Source of the DNA: an uncultured SAR86 cluster bacterium
GTDB lineage: Bacteria > Pseudomonadota > Gammaproteobacteria > Magnimaribacterales > D2472
DNA length: 49,450 nucleotides
NCBI GenBank assembly: GCA_902541365.1
Contig: CACBQK010000007.1
Location: forward strand, 1 to 49,450
Direction of reading: 5' to 3'
This document shows positions 42,307-49,450 of this stretch, one piece after another. Below the pieces are notes generated by a model that was not told where the DNA came from, did no database searches, and saw nothing but the letters and a program-made list of their open reading frames with translations. The position numbers were made by a program, and so were the translations under genes. How positions within the stretch are numbered: the first letter of the stretch is position 1; each line of letters begins with the position of its first letter.

Positions 42307-42953
42307 ATAAGAAATTAATAGTTGCTCTTGATTTTGATAGTGCTGAGTTAGCATTAAATTTCTTAGAAAATTTAGACCCGCAAAAGTGCTTAGTAAAAGT
42401 TGGATTAGAGCTTTTTATTTCGGAAGGATGGAAAGTATTAGACTCAATCTCAGAAAAAGGATTTGAAATCTTCCTTGATCTTAAGCTGCATGATATTCCG
42501 AATACTGTGGCAAATTGTGTTAGAAAGATTTCAAATTTTAATGTTGCTCTTACCACTATTCATCTTAATGGCGGCAAAGATATGATTGAAGCAGCCTCTT
42601 CAGAAAAAGAGAATATAAAAATCCTTGGAGTTAGCATACTTACAAGCCTGTCCGAGAATGATATTTTTGAAATAACTCATACAGAATTCGATGCTTATTT
42701 TAATAATCTAATATCTATTGCATCTAACACGAATGTTGATGGAGTAGTTTGTTCCCCAAATGAACTCGATAAACTGAAGGATTTTAATAAGCTCAAGGTT
42801 GTTCCAGGTATCAGAAATGATATTTCAAATGATGATCAAAAAAGAGTGATGAGTCCTGTGGAAGCCTATAAAAAGGGTGCTGATTTTATTGTTGTTGGAA
42901 GACCAATAACTAAATCAGAGGACCCAAGAAAAGCTTTGGAGCTTTTCTTATGA
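42303..42953 (+). CDS. pyrF: Orotidine 5'-phosphate decarboxylase
   Basis: PyrF makes UMP from OMP. LIVALDFDSAELALNFL opens the barrel, followed by VKVGLELFISEG (near 31), the catalytic block FLDLKLHDIPNTV (near 56-68), HLNGG (near 90), GVVCSPNEL (near 144), VVPGIRND (near 164) and VVGRPITKSEDP (near 199). The length is 216, which is normal. It overlaps ihfB and the glucose-6-phosphate isomerase gene by four bases at each end. Confidence 0.96.
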   Translation: MNKKLIVALDFDSAELALNFLENLDPQKCLVKVGLELFISEGWKVLDSISEKGFEIFLDLKLHDIPNTVANCVRKISNFNVALTTIHLNGGKDMIEAASSEKENIKILGVSILTSLSENDIFEITHTEFDAYFNNLISIASNTNVDGVVCSPNELDKLKDFNKLKVVPGIRNDISNDDQKRVMSPVEAYKKGADFIVVGRPITKSEDPRKALELFL

Positions 42954-44266
42954 AATTTAACTCATTTATTAAAAGCTTAAGAGAAAAAGGTAATTCGCAA
43001 TTTACTGACAATCAATTATCTACCGATGTAATTTGCATAGATCAGATTTCTCATCCGATAAATAATGATAGAAGGGAGTTATTTTATAAATATGCTGAAG
43101 AAAAGGAAGTAATTCAAAAATTTAACAATATTGTTATTGGAGAAATAGCTAACTTTACAGAAAAAAAATCAGTAACCCATTTTGAATATAAAAAAGGAAA
43201 TAAAAAAAACTTTGTAGAAGACCAGAGGAATATTTTATTTATGGCAGAAAAAATCAGAAGAAATTCTAAAAGAGTTATTATTTTTAGTATCGGTGGGTCA
43301 AATCTTGGACCGTCGTTAATGAATGATATTTTTAATGAGAATGATTTAGAAATTATCTTCATAACAGGAAGCGATCCTGATGAATATTCTAGTATCCAAA
43401 TACAAGAAAATGATGTTCTAGTTATATCTTCAAAGTCTTTTGGGACGCTGGAAACATTATCATCATATAAGGAGGTTTGTGGCAATAATTTTTATCATAA
43501 TACTTTTGCAATTACGGCAAATAAATCTAAAGCCATAGATTTTGGTATTCATGAGGAAAATATTGTTTCTTTTGACTCCTCAACAGGCGGAAGATTCTCA
43601 ATTTGGAGTCCTATAAATCTAGTTTTATGTCTATTGGAGGGAGAAAAAGGATATAAAGATTTTTTAGAGGGCGGCAAGGAAATGGATGATGCATGCTTGA
43701 AAAGCGCAGAAAATAATCCAGCTTTCCAGCTTTCAGTTCAAGATATTATTTATAACAATTTATTAAATGTAGAAACGACCCTTGTAATGAATTATGACTA
43801 TAAACTTAGAAATTTTATAAGTTTTGCGCAACAGGTAGAAATGGAATCAAATGGTAAAAGTACTGATTCAAGTAATACTAAAGTTGATTACCAAACAGGC
43901 TCAATTATTTGGGGTGGCTATGGCCCTGAATCACAACACTCATTCTTCCAACATGTATTTCAGGGGACAAAGCAGTCAAATAAATATTTTATTTGCTCAA
44001 GGTCTGATAAGCTCAATTACAAACAAATGGCTGCTCAAATTAAATCTTTAGTTCAAGGGAATGGACAAGAAACAGATATCCATAAAAAAACAAATATTTC
44101 AGGAGTTACTAAAATTGAGTTAAGTGACTTATCTACCTATTCAATAGGACAGCTAATATCATTGTGGGAGAATAAAACTATTTTCAATAGCATTTTCTGG
44201 AATACAAACGCATTTGACCAATGGGGTGTCGAATTAGGTAAAATTAATACCAAAAAGCAATTGTAA
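42950..44266 (+). CDS. pgi: Glucose-6-phosphate isomerase, short form
   Basis: The enzyme interconverts glucose 6-phosphate and fructose 6-phosphate. Visible motifs are FSIGGSNLGPSLM (near 112), the SIS motif VISSKSFGTLETL (near 158), FSIWSPINLVL (near 220), QQVEMESNGKS with the catalytic glutamate (near 296), GPESQHSFFQHVFQGT with the catalytic histidine (near 323) and NAFDQWGVELGK with the lysine (near 420). The last is PROSITE-like and diagnostic. The length of 438 is about 110 residues less than E. coli Pgi (549), the missing part lying mainly in the N-terminal third. uvrC follows after 3 bp. Confidence 0.92.
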   Translation: MKFNSFIKSLREKGNSQFTDNQLSTDVICIDQISHPINNDRRELFYKYAEEKEVIQKFNNIVIGEIANFTEKKSVTHFEYKKGNKKNFVEDQRNILFMAEKIRRNSKRVIIFSIGGSNLGPSLMNDIFNENDLEIIFITGSDPDEYSSIQIQENDVLVISSKSFGTLETLSSYKEVCGNNFYHNTFAITANKSKAIDFGIHEENIVSFDSSTGGRFSIWSPINLVLCLLEGEKGYKDFLEGGKEMDDACLKSAENNPAFQLSVQDIIYNNLLNVETTLVMNYDYKLRNFISFAQQVEMESNGKSTDSSNTKVDYQTGSIIWGGYGPESQHSFFQHVFQGTKQSNKYFICSRSDKLNYKQMAAQIKSLVQGNGQETDIHKKTNISGVTKIELSDLSTYSIGQLISLWENKTIFNSIFWNTNAFDQWGVELGKINTKKQL

Positions 44267-44269
44267 GAT

Positions 44270-46042
44270 TTGAAAGATAAGATTAAGAATATCCCTGAAT
44301 CACCAGGAGTTTATAAATTTTTTTCTAAAAAAGAACTAATTTATATCGGAAAAGCAAAAAACCTAAAAAAAAGGACTTCATCCTATTTTGGAAAGTCTCT
44401 TAAGGATAGAAAAACAAACCAAATACGAAGACTTACCGATCATATTGAAGTTTTTATAACTAATAATGAAGTTGAAGCACTATTGCTTGAGCAAAATCTT
44501 ATAAAGGAAAATAAACCAAAATTTAATATTCTTTTAAGAGATGACAAAACATATCCATATATATATTTTTCTCTTGATCAAGAATTCCCAGGAGTTTATC
44601 TCAAAAGGACAAAAAGTTCTGTCAATAATAATTATATCGGTCCATTCATAAGTTCTCAGGCTGTTAAAAACTCAATAAAAGATATCCAGAAAATATTTAG
44701 GGTCAGAAATTGTTCTGATACAACTTTTAAATCAAGAACCAGGCCATGTATTGAGTTTCAGATGAAAAGATGTAGTGCGCCGTGTACGAAAAATATTTCA
44801 AAAGAAGAATATATGGAAGATATTGAAAAGTCTAAAGATTATTTAACATCCTCAAAAAGAAATATGGTTTCTAATTTAAAAAAAGCTATGAAAAAAGCTT
44901 CTGATGAACTTAAGTTTGAAAAGGCAGCAGATATAAGAAATAGGATTCATCAAGTTGAAGTCATTAACGAAAAACAAGCCATAACTCCTAATGGGATTGA
45001 TGCTGATATTTTCTCAGTTGAAAAGGTAAATAATTATGCTGGAATATGCATAGTAACTATCAGAGATGGAAAAATACGAGGAACAAAAACTCATTTAGTA
45101 AAGGATGCTTTTCTTGAAACTGTAAATAACCTTTATGAGATAGCAGTTTTTAATTTCTACTCAAGTAAGGCTAATTTACCAAAGAAAATATTCTTTGCAT
45201 CGCCTCTAAATGAGCTTTATCTCATTAAGAAATGTATTAGAGATAATATCTCAGATAGGATAATTTTCCCAAAAACAAAGAATTCTTTCATCAAGCCCAT
45301 AGTCTCGCTTGCAAAGAATAATGCTGCTCAAATTATTAAAAATCATCTAAGTAAAAAAGAAAAATATGCTTTTGCATATCAAGAACTTTCTGAGAGGCTA
45401 GGTATTAAAAAAATTAAAAGAGTAGACGCATTCGATATAAGTCATCAATACATGCAGCAAGGGGTTGGATCATGCGTGGTATTTTCAGAGAGCGGGCCCT
45501 CAAAAAAAGATTACAGACTATTTAATATTCCAAATGATATTGCTGGCAATGATGTTGCATCAATGGAGCATGTAATTTCAAGGAGATTAAAATATTATGA
45601 GGATCAGAAACCTGACTTGATTTTAATAGATGGGGGAAGAACCCAGTTAAATTTTACAAATAAGATACTCAAGAATTTTGGCATGGAGGAAATTCTAGTT
45701 TTAGGGATTGCCAAGGGCAAGGGAAGAGTAAGGGCTACTGAAACTATATATACAAATAAAGGTATTTTAGAAATAGATCCTCATTCAGAGTCTTTTAAGC
45801 TTTTAAATGAAGCAAGAGATGAATCTCATAGATTTGCTATAACTGCATCAAGAAAAAAAATACGAAAATCAAATAAATATTCTGTACTGGATTCTGTTAA
45901 GGGTATTGGACCAATAACTAAAAAAGCTTTACTGAAAAAGTTTAAGAGCCTTAAAGGTATAAAAGAAGCTTCAAAGGGTGATCTAATGACTATCAAAAAT
46001 ATAAATGAGACAATGGCATCAGAAATTAAACAAAAATTATGA
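44270..46042 (+). CDS. uvrC: UvrABC excinuclease subunit C
   Basis: The 590-residue protein shows the GIY-YIG nuclease domain (SPGVYKFFSKKELIYIGKAKNLKKRTSSYF), the ALLLEQNLIKENKPKFNILLRDDKTYPYI block and the zinc-like CIEFQMKRCSAPC cluster. It also has the UVR region (KFEKAADIRNRIHQVE), the RNase H-like domain (DAFDISHQYMQQGVGSCVVFSE, LILIDGGRTQLN) and a C-terminal HhH pair. UvrC cuts both sides of bulky lesions. The start is TTG at 44270; no better ATG preserves the N-terminus. pgsA overlaps the 3' end, the usual gammaproteobacterial uvrC-pgsA pair. Confidence 0.97.
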   Translation: MKDKIKNIPESPGVYKFFSKKELIYIGKAKNLKKRTSSYFGKSLKDRKTNQIRRLTDHIEVFITNNEVEALLLEQNLIKENKPKFNILLRDDKTYPYIYFSLDQEFPGVYLKRTKSSVNNNYIGPFISSQAVKNSIKDIQKIFRVRNCSDTTFKSRTRPCIEFQMKRCSAPCTKNISKEEYMEDIEKSKDYLTSSKRNMVSNLKKAMKKASDELKFEKAADIRNRIHQVEVINEKQAITPNGIDADIFSVEKVNNYAGICIVTIRDGKIRGTKTHLVKDAFLETVNNLYEIAVFNFYSSKANLPKKIFFASPLNELYLIKKCIRDNISDRIIFPKTKNSFIKPIVSLAKNNAAQIIKNHLSKKEKYAFAYQELSERLGIKKIKRVDAFDISHQYMQQGVGSCVVFSESGPSKKDYRLFNIPNDIAGNDVASMEHVISRRLKYYEDQKPDLILIDGGRTQLNFTNKILKNFGMEEILVLGIAKGKGRVRATETIYTNKGILEIDPHSESFKLLNEARDESHRFAITASRKKIRKSNKYSVLDSVKGIGPITKKALLKKFKSLKGIKEASKGDLMTIKNINETMASEIKQKL

Positions 46043-46578
46043 TGACTAAAATACTTAATGCCATAACGCTTTCAAGAATTTTATGCGCAATACTAATTTA
46101 TTTAATTTTATTTTTAGAAAATAATTACTCAATCGCTTTATTTTTATTTTTTATTGCATCCATTTCTGACTTTCTTGATGGCTATCTTGCAAGAAAAACA
46201 AACTCTGTATCAGTATTAGGAGAAATTCTAGATCCTATAGCTGATAAATTATTAATTGTATTTGTTCTAATTGGACTGAGTATTAACCTTGATAGTTTTT
46301 TGATTGGCTTTATTTCAGCTGTTATTATTTCAAGAGAAATTTGGGTCGCTGCTTTACGAGATATTAACTCTAGAAATAACCAATCTCACAAGACAAGAGT
46401 GACTTTTTTAGCAAAGACAAAAACCGCAATGCAGATGTTGTCGATATTAATGTATCTCTTTGGTCTAACGATTAATAATATGATGGTTCTTTTCTTTGCT
46501 GATATTATTCTTATAATCACCCTTTTAGTTACAATTCAGACAGGTTTTCAATATACAATTTCAACCTTTAAGAAATGA
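46039..46578 (+). CDS. pgsA: CDP-diacylglycerol-glycerol-3-phosphate 3-phosphatidyltransferase
   Basis: The 179-residue membrane protein has about four hydrophobic segments and the CDP-alcohol phosphatidyltransferase signature DFLDGYLARKTNSVSVLGEILDPIADK (residues about 43-69), preceded by NAITLSRI. It makes phosphatidylglycerol phosphate, the substrate of PgpA (encoded at 14883-15368). Two adjacent in-frame ATG codons (46039 and 46042) are equally possible starts. It overlaps uvrC and kdsD by four bases each. Confidence 0.95.
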   Translation: MMTKILNAITLSRILCAILIYLILFLENNYSIALFLFFIASISDFLDGYLARKTNSVSVLGEILDPIADKLLIVFVLIGLSINLDSFLIGFISAVIISREIWVAALRDINSRNNQSHKTRVTFLAKTKTAMQMLSILMYLFGLTINNMMVLFFADIILIITLLVTIQTGFQYTISTFKK

Positions 46579-47543
46579 GTAAAGATAAAAAAACAATAGA
46601 TATAGCTAGGCAAGTTATTGATGATGAAGTCGAAGCACTAATTGGTTTAAAAGACTTCATTGACGAAAAGTTTGAAGAGATTGTAGATGTTATATATAGG
46701 TGTAAAGGTCGTCTTATTCTCAGTGGTATAGGAAAATCTGGTCATATAAGTAAGAAAATATCTGCAACTTTATCAAGCACTGGAACTAGCTCTTTCTTCA
46801 TGCATTCCACTGAGGCTTTTCATGGAGATCTTGGGATGATTCAGAGCAATGATATAGTTGTTGCAATTAGTTACTCAGGTGAGACAGAGGATCTTCTAAA
46901 AACAGTACCTATTATAAAAAAGTTAGGCTGCTCTGTAATAGGCGTATCAGGAAATGATGAATCAACTCTTGCGAAGATTTCTGACTACCATCAATTAATA
47001 AAAGTTGAAAAAGAAGCATGCCCCCTTGATCTTGCTCCAACTTCAAGCGCTACAGCAACTCTTGTTTGGGGAGATGCGCTGGCAATTTCGTTAATGAATA
47101 AAAAAGATTTCAAACCTGAAGATTTTGCAAAGTCTCATCCTGGAGGTACTTTGGGGAAAAGGCTGCTCCTCTCTGCAAAAGATGTCATGGTGTCGGGAGA
47201 CGAGATACCAATTATCAATCATGATGAGCTTTCAAAAGATGTCATTAAAACTATTTCTGAGAAGGGCTTAGGAGTTACATTTGTAAAAAATCATGACAAC
47301 AAGATTACTGGTTTAATAACTGATGGAGATATTAGAAGGGCTATCGATAAATCAAATTATTTTTTTGATATGACAGCACAAGATTTTATGAGCAAAAACT
47401 TTATCTCAGTAAATCCTGATGATTTAGCTTCTGAATGCTTAAAAATTATGGCTGATAAAAAGATTGGCTGTCTTGCCGTAATGGCGGACAAAACATTAGT
47501 TGGAATTATTAATCAAAAAGACTTGGTAAAACTCGGTATCTAA
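46575..47543 (+). CDS. kdsD: Arabinose-5-phosphate isomerase KdsD
   Basis: An N-terminal SIS domain (LILSGIGKSGHISKKISATLSSTGTSSFFMH, near 49-79; FHGDLGMI; SYSGETEDLL) is followed by PLDLAPTSSATATLVWGDALA and SHPGGTLGKRLL (near 190), which are specific for the KdsD/GutQ type. Two CBS domains then end the 322-residue protein. KdsD makes arabinose 5-phosphate for Kdo, linking it to waaA at 657. The last base is shared with the next gene, so the downstream CysC-like kinase is co-transcribed. Confidence 0.94.
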   Translation: MSKDKKTIDIARQVIDDEVEALIGLKDFIDEKFEEIVDVIYRCKGRLILSGIGKSGHISKKISATLSSTGTSSFFMHSTEAFHGDLGMIQSNDIVVAISYSGETEDLLKTVPIIKKLGCSVIGVSGNDESTLAKISDYHQLIKVEKEACPLDLAPTSSATATLVWGDALAISLMNKKDFKPEDFAKSHPGGTLGKRLLLSAKDVMVSGDEIPIINHDELSKDVIKTISEKGLGVTFVKNHDNKITGLITDGDIRRAIDKSNYFFDMTAQDFMSKNFISVNPDDLASECLKIMADKKIGCLAVMADKTLVGIINQKDLVKLGI

Positions 47544-47950
47544 TGAAGATTTTAATTATGGGTTTATCGGGGAGTGGAAAAACCTTTTTATCCAAGCTTT
47601 TGCAAAAAGAGTTATCTTGTGCTTGGTATAATGCTGACAATCTCAGAGAGATGGCAAATGATTGGGATTTTTCAAATGAAGGACGTAAAAGACAAAGTTT
47701 TAGAATGAGAGCATTAGCTGATTTTGAAAAAGAAAATGGAAGGTTGGTTATTTGTGATTTCATATGTCCCACTAAAGAAGCAAGAAAAATATTTGACGCA
47801 GACTATTGCATCTGGATGGATACAATAAAAGAAAGCAACTACAAGGATACAGATAAAATATTTGAGGATCCTGAAAAATTTAACTTAAAAATTTCTTCTT
47901 GGGATCAGTATAGCCCCTCGCAAGTGGCAAGTTTAATAAGAGATGTTTGA
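47543..47950 (+). CDS. CysC-like (adenylylsulfate kinase-like) P-loop kinase
   Basis: The 135-residue protein has the P-loop MGLSGSGKT (residues 6-14), then WYNADNLREMANDWDFSNEGRKRQ, which parallels the substrate-binding LDGDNVRHGL...GFS..DR of APS kinase. CDFICPTKEARKIF parallels the VSLISPYR block. It is shorter than CysC (about 200) and several canonical substrate residues differ, including the asparagine of the R-x-x-N motif. So it may phosphorylate a different small molecule. It shares one base with kdsD and overlaps by eight bases a nucleotidyltransferase gene. The pair may form a kinase-then-activation step for a surface sugar or modifier. Confidence 0.8.
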   Translation: MKILIMGLSGSGKTFLSKLLQKELSCAWYNADNLREMANDWDFSNEGRKRQSFRMRALADFEKENGRLVICDFICPTKEARKIFDADYCIWMDTIKESNYKDTDKIFEDPEKFNLKISSWDQYSPSQVASLIRDV

Positions 47951-48335
47951 TCCAAAAAAACCAACAGTCCTTCTTTTAGGTAGATGGCAGCCATGGCATG
48001 AAGGCCATCTTGCTCTTTTTGAAAGAGCGCTTGCTAAGACTGGTCAAGTGGTAATACAAGTTCGAGATGTAGAAGGTTCTTCTGGAGGAGAAGGCCAAGA
48101 CGATAATCCTTTTTCTTATGAAGATGTATCAAAAGATATTGCCGAGAAGCTTTTTTCAGCTGGCTATAAAATTAATGAAGATTTTGTGATTCAATTAGTT
48201 CCTAATATAACTAATATAACTTATGGAAGAGGAGTTGGATATAACATTGATCAAGAGTCATTTAATTCAAATATTGAATCCATCAGCGCAACAAAGATTA
48301 GGAAGAGTTTAAGAGATGAAGGTAAGATTAAATAA
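47943..48335 (+). CDS. HxGH-type nucleotidyltransferase, substrate unknown
   Basis: The 130-residue protein begins VLLLGRWQPWHEGHLALFERAL, with HxGH at residues 19-22, and ends ISATKIRKSLRDEGKIK, matching the ISSTxxR motif of the NMNAT/cytidylyltransferase superfamily. It therefore probably joins an NMP group to a phosphorylated substrate. The middle segment (GSSGGEGQDDNPFSYEDV) looks unlike pantetheine-phosphate or NMN adenylyltransferases. The overlap with the CysC-like kinase suggests sequential action. Its stop codon is 3 bp before tRNA-Cys. Confidence 0.8.
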   Translation: MFDPKKPTVLLLGRWQPWHEGHLALFERALAKTGQVVIQVRDVEGSSGGEGQDDNPFSYEDVSKDIAEKLFSAGYKINEDFVIQLVPNITNITYGRGVGYNIDQESFNSNIESISATKIRKSLRDEGKIK

Positions 48336-48338
48336 CTT

Positions 48339-48412
48339 GGCTGGGTGGCAGAGTGGTCATGCAGCGGACTGCAAATCCGTTTACGCCGGTTCGATTCCGG
48401 CCTCAGCCTCCA
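48339..48412 (+). tRNA. tRNA-Cys (anticodon GCA)
   Basis: The 74-base gene folds as a cloverleaf. The acceptor stem GGCTGGG pairs with CTCAGCC (one G-U pair), the discriminator is T as expected for tRNA-Cys, and CCA is encoded. The anticodon GCA is at 48371-48373 within the loop CTGCAAA. The T arm contains GCCGG-TTCGATT-CCGGC. It lies in the same direction directly after the nucleotidyltransferase gene, 3 bp beyond the stop, so it could be read from the same transcript. Confidence 0.95.
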
Positions 48413-48462
48413 TTTCAACCAGTCTTCAATTTTATTTCAAATATTAGGGTAATATAGATTTT

Positions 48463-49450
<988 letters not shown>

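Overview
The window is a dense, AT-rich (roughly one third G+C by eye) stretch of bacterial chromosome. It looks like a free-living, streamlined gammaproteobacterium, most likely a marine SAR86-type lineage. The lineage is an inference from base composition, compactness and gammaproteobacterial gene orders (miaA-hflK-hflC-purA, nrdR-ribD-ribB-ribH-nusB, dxs-ispA-xseB, scpA-scpB-rluB, ubiG-mupP-yciK, gyrA-serC-pheA-tyrA-aroA-cmk-rpsA-ihfB, uvrC-pgsA). No 16S gene is present to settle it. No insertion sequence, prophage, CRISPR array or rRNA was seen. No gene-free stretch exceeds about 180 bases, and many neighbours overlap by 1-11 bases (ATGA or TAATG junctions).

Layout. 1-1901: divergent lipid A/Kdo genes (partial lpxL on minus, waaA on plus). 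1903-6042: miaA, hflK, hflC, purA (tRNA modification, FtsH modulators, AMP synthesis). 6054-10687 (minus): glyA, nrdR, ribD, a RibBX-type ribB, ribH, nusB (one-carbon metabolism, ribonucleotide reductase control, riboflavin). 10750-11735: nth and a divergent small LETM1-like protein. 11759-15368 (plus): thiolase, thiL, a short GlpD-like oxidoreductase, pgpA. 15325-18301 (minus): xseB, ispA, dxs (isoprenoid precursors). 18324-22332 (minus): an RND pump with a hairpin-less adaptor. 22359-24525 (minus): DAHP synthase followed by two probable replication-initiation proteins, one with tandem DnaT-like domains and one resembling the phage lambda P helicase loader. 24706-27410 (plus): scpA, scpB, rluB, an AlkA-like glycosylase. 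27370-29459 (minus): ubiG, a probable mupP, yciK. 29565-33147 (plus): three-subunit proton-translocating transhydrogenase and a nucleotidyltransferase-cupin fusion. 33238-47543 (plus): a long run of gyrA, serC, pheA, tyrA, aroA, cmk, rpsA, ihfB, pyrF, pgi, uvrC, pgsA, kdsD. 47543-49450: a CysC-like kinase and an HxGH nucleotidyltransferase, tRNA-Cys, a PhyH-like dioxygenase and the start of gmd, which looks like the edge of a surface-glycan locus.

How the genes work together. The core genes cover aromatic amino acid synthesis (aroG, aroA, pheA, tyrA), isoprenoids (dxs, ispA), cofactors (riboflavin, thiamine, ubiquinone), envelope synthesis (lpxL, waaA, kdsD, pgsA, pgpA, probable mupP), chromosome maintenance (gyrA, scpAB, ihfB, nth, uvrC, xseB) and redox balance (pntAA, pntAB, pntB). 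Expected neighbours missing from the usual positions are hfq and hflX (between miaA and hflK), ribE (next to ribD), and hisC (in the gyrA run).

The most interesting items are the DnaT-like/lambda P-like pair, the hairpin-less RND adaptor, the nucleotidyltransferase-cupin fusion, the CysC-like/nucleotidyltransferase pair at the glycan boundary, several altered key motifs (MiaA P-loop, GyrA box, Nth cysteines), and -10 elements placed so close to start codons that leaderless or nearly leaderless mRNAs are predicted.
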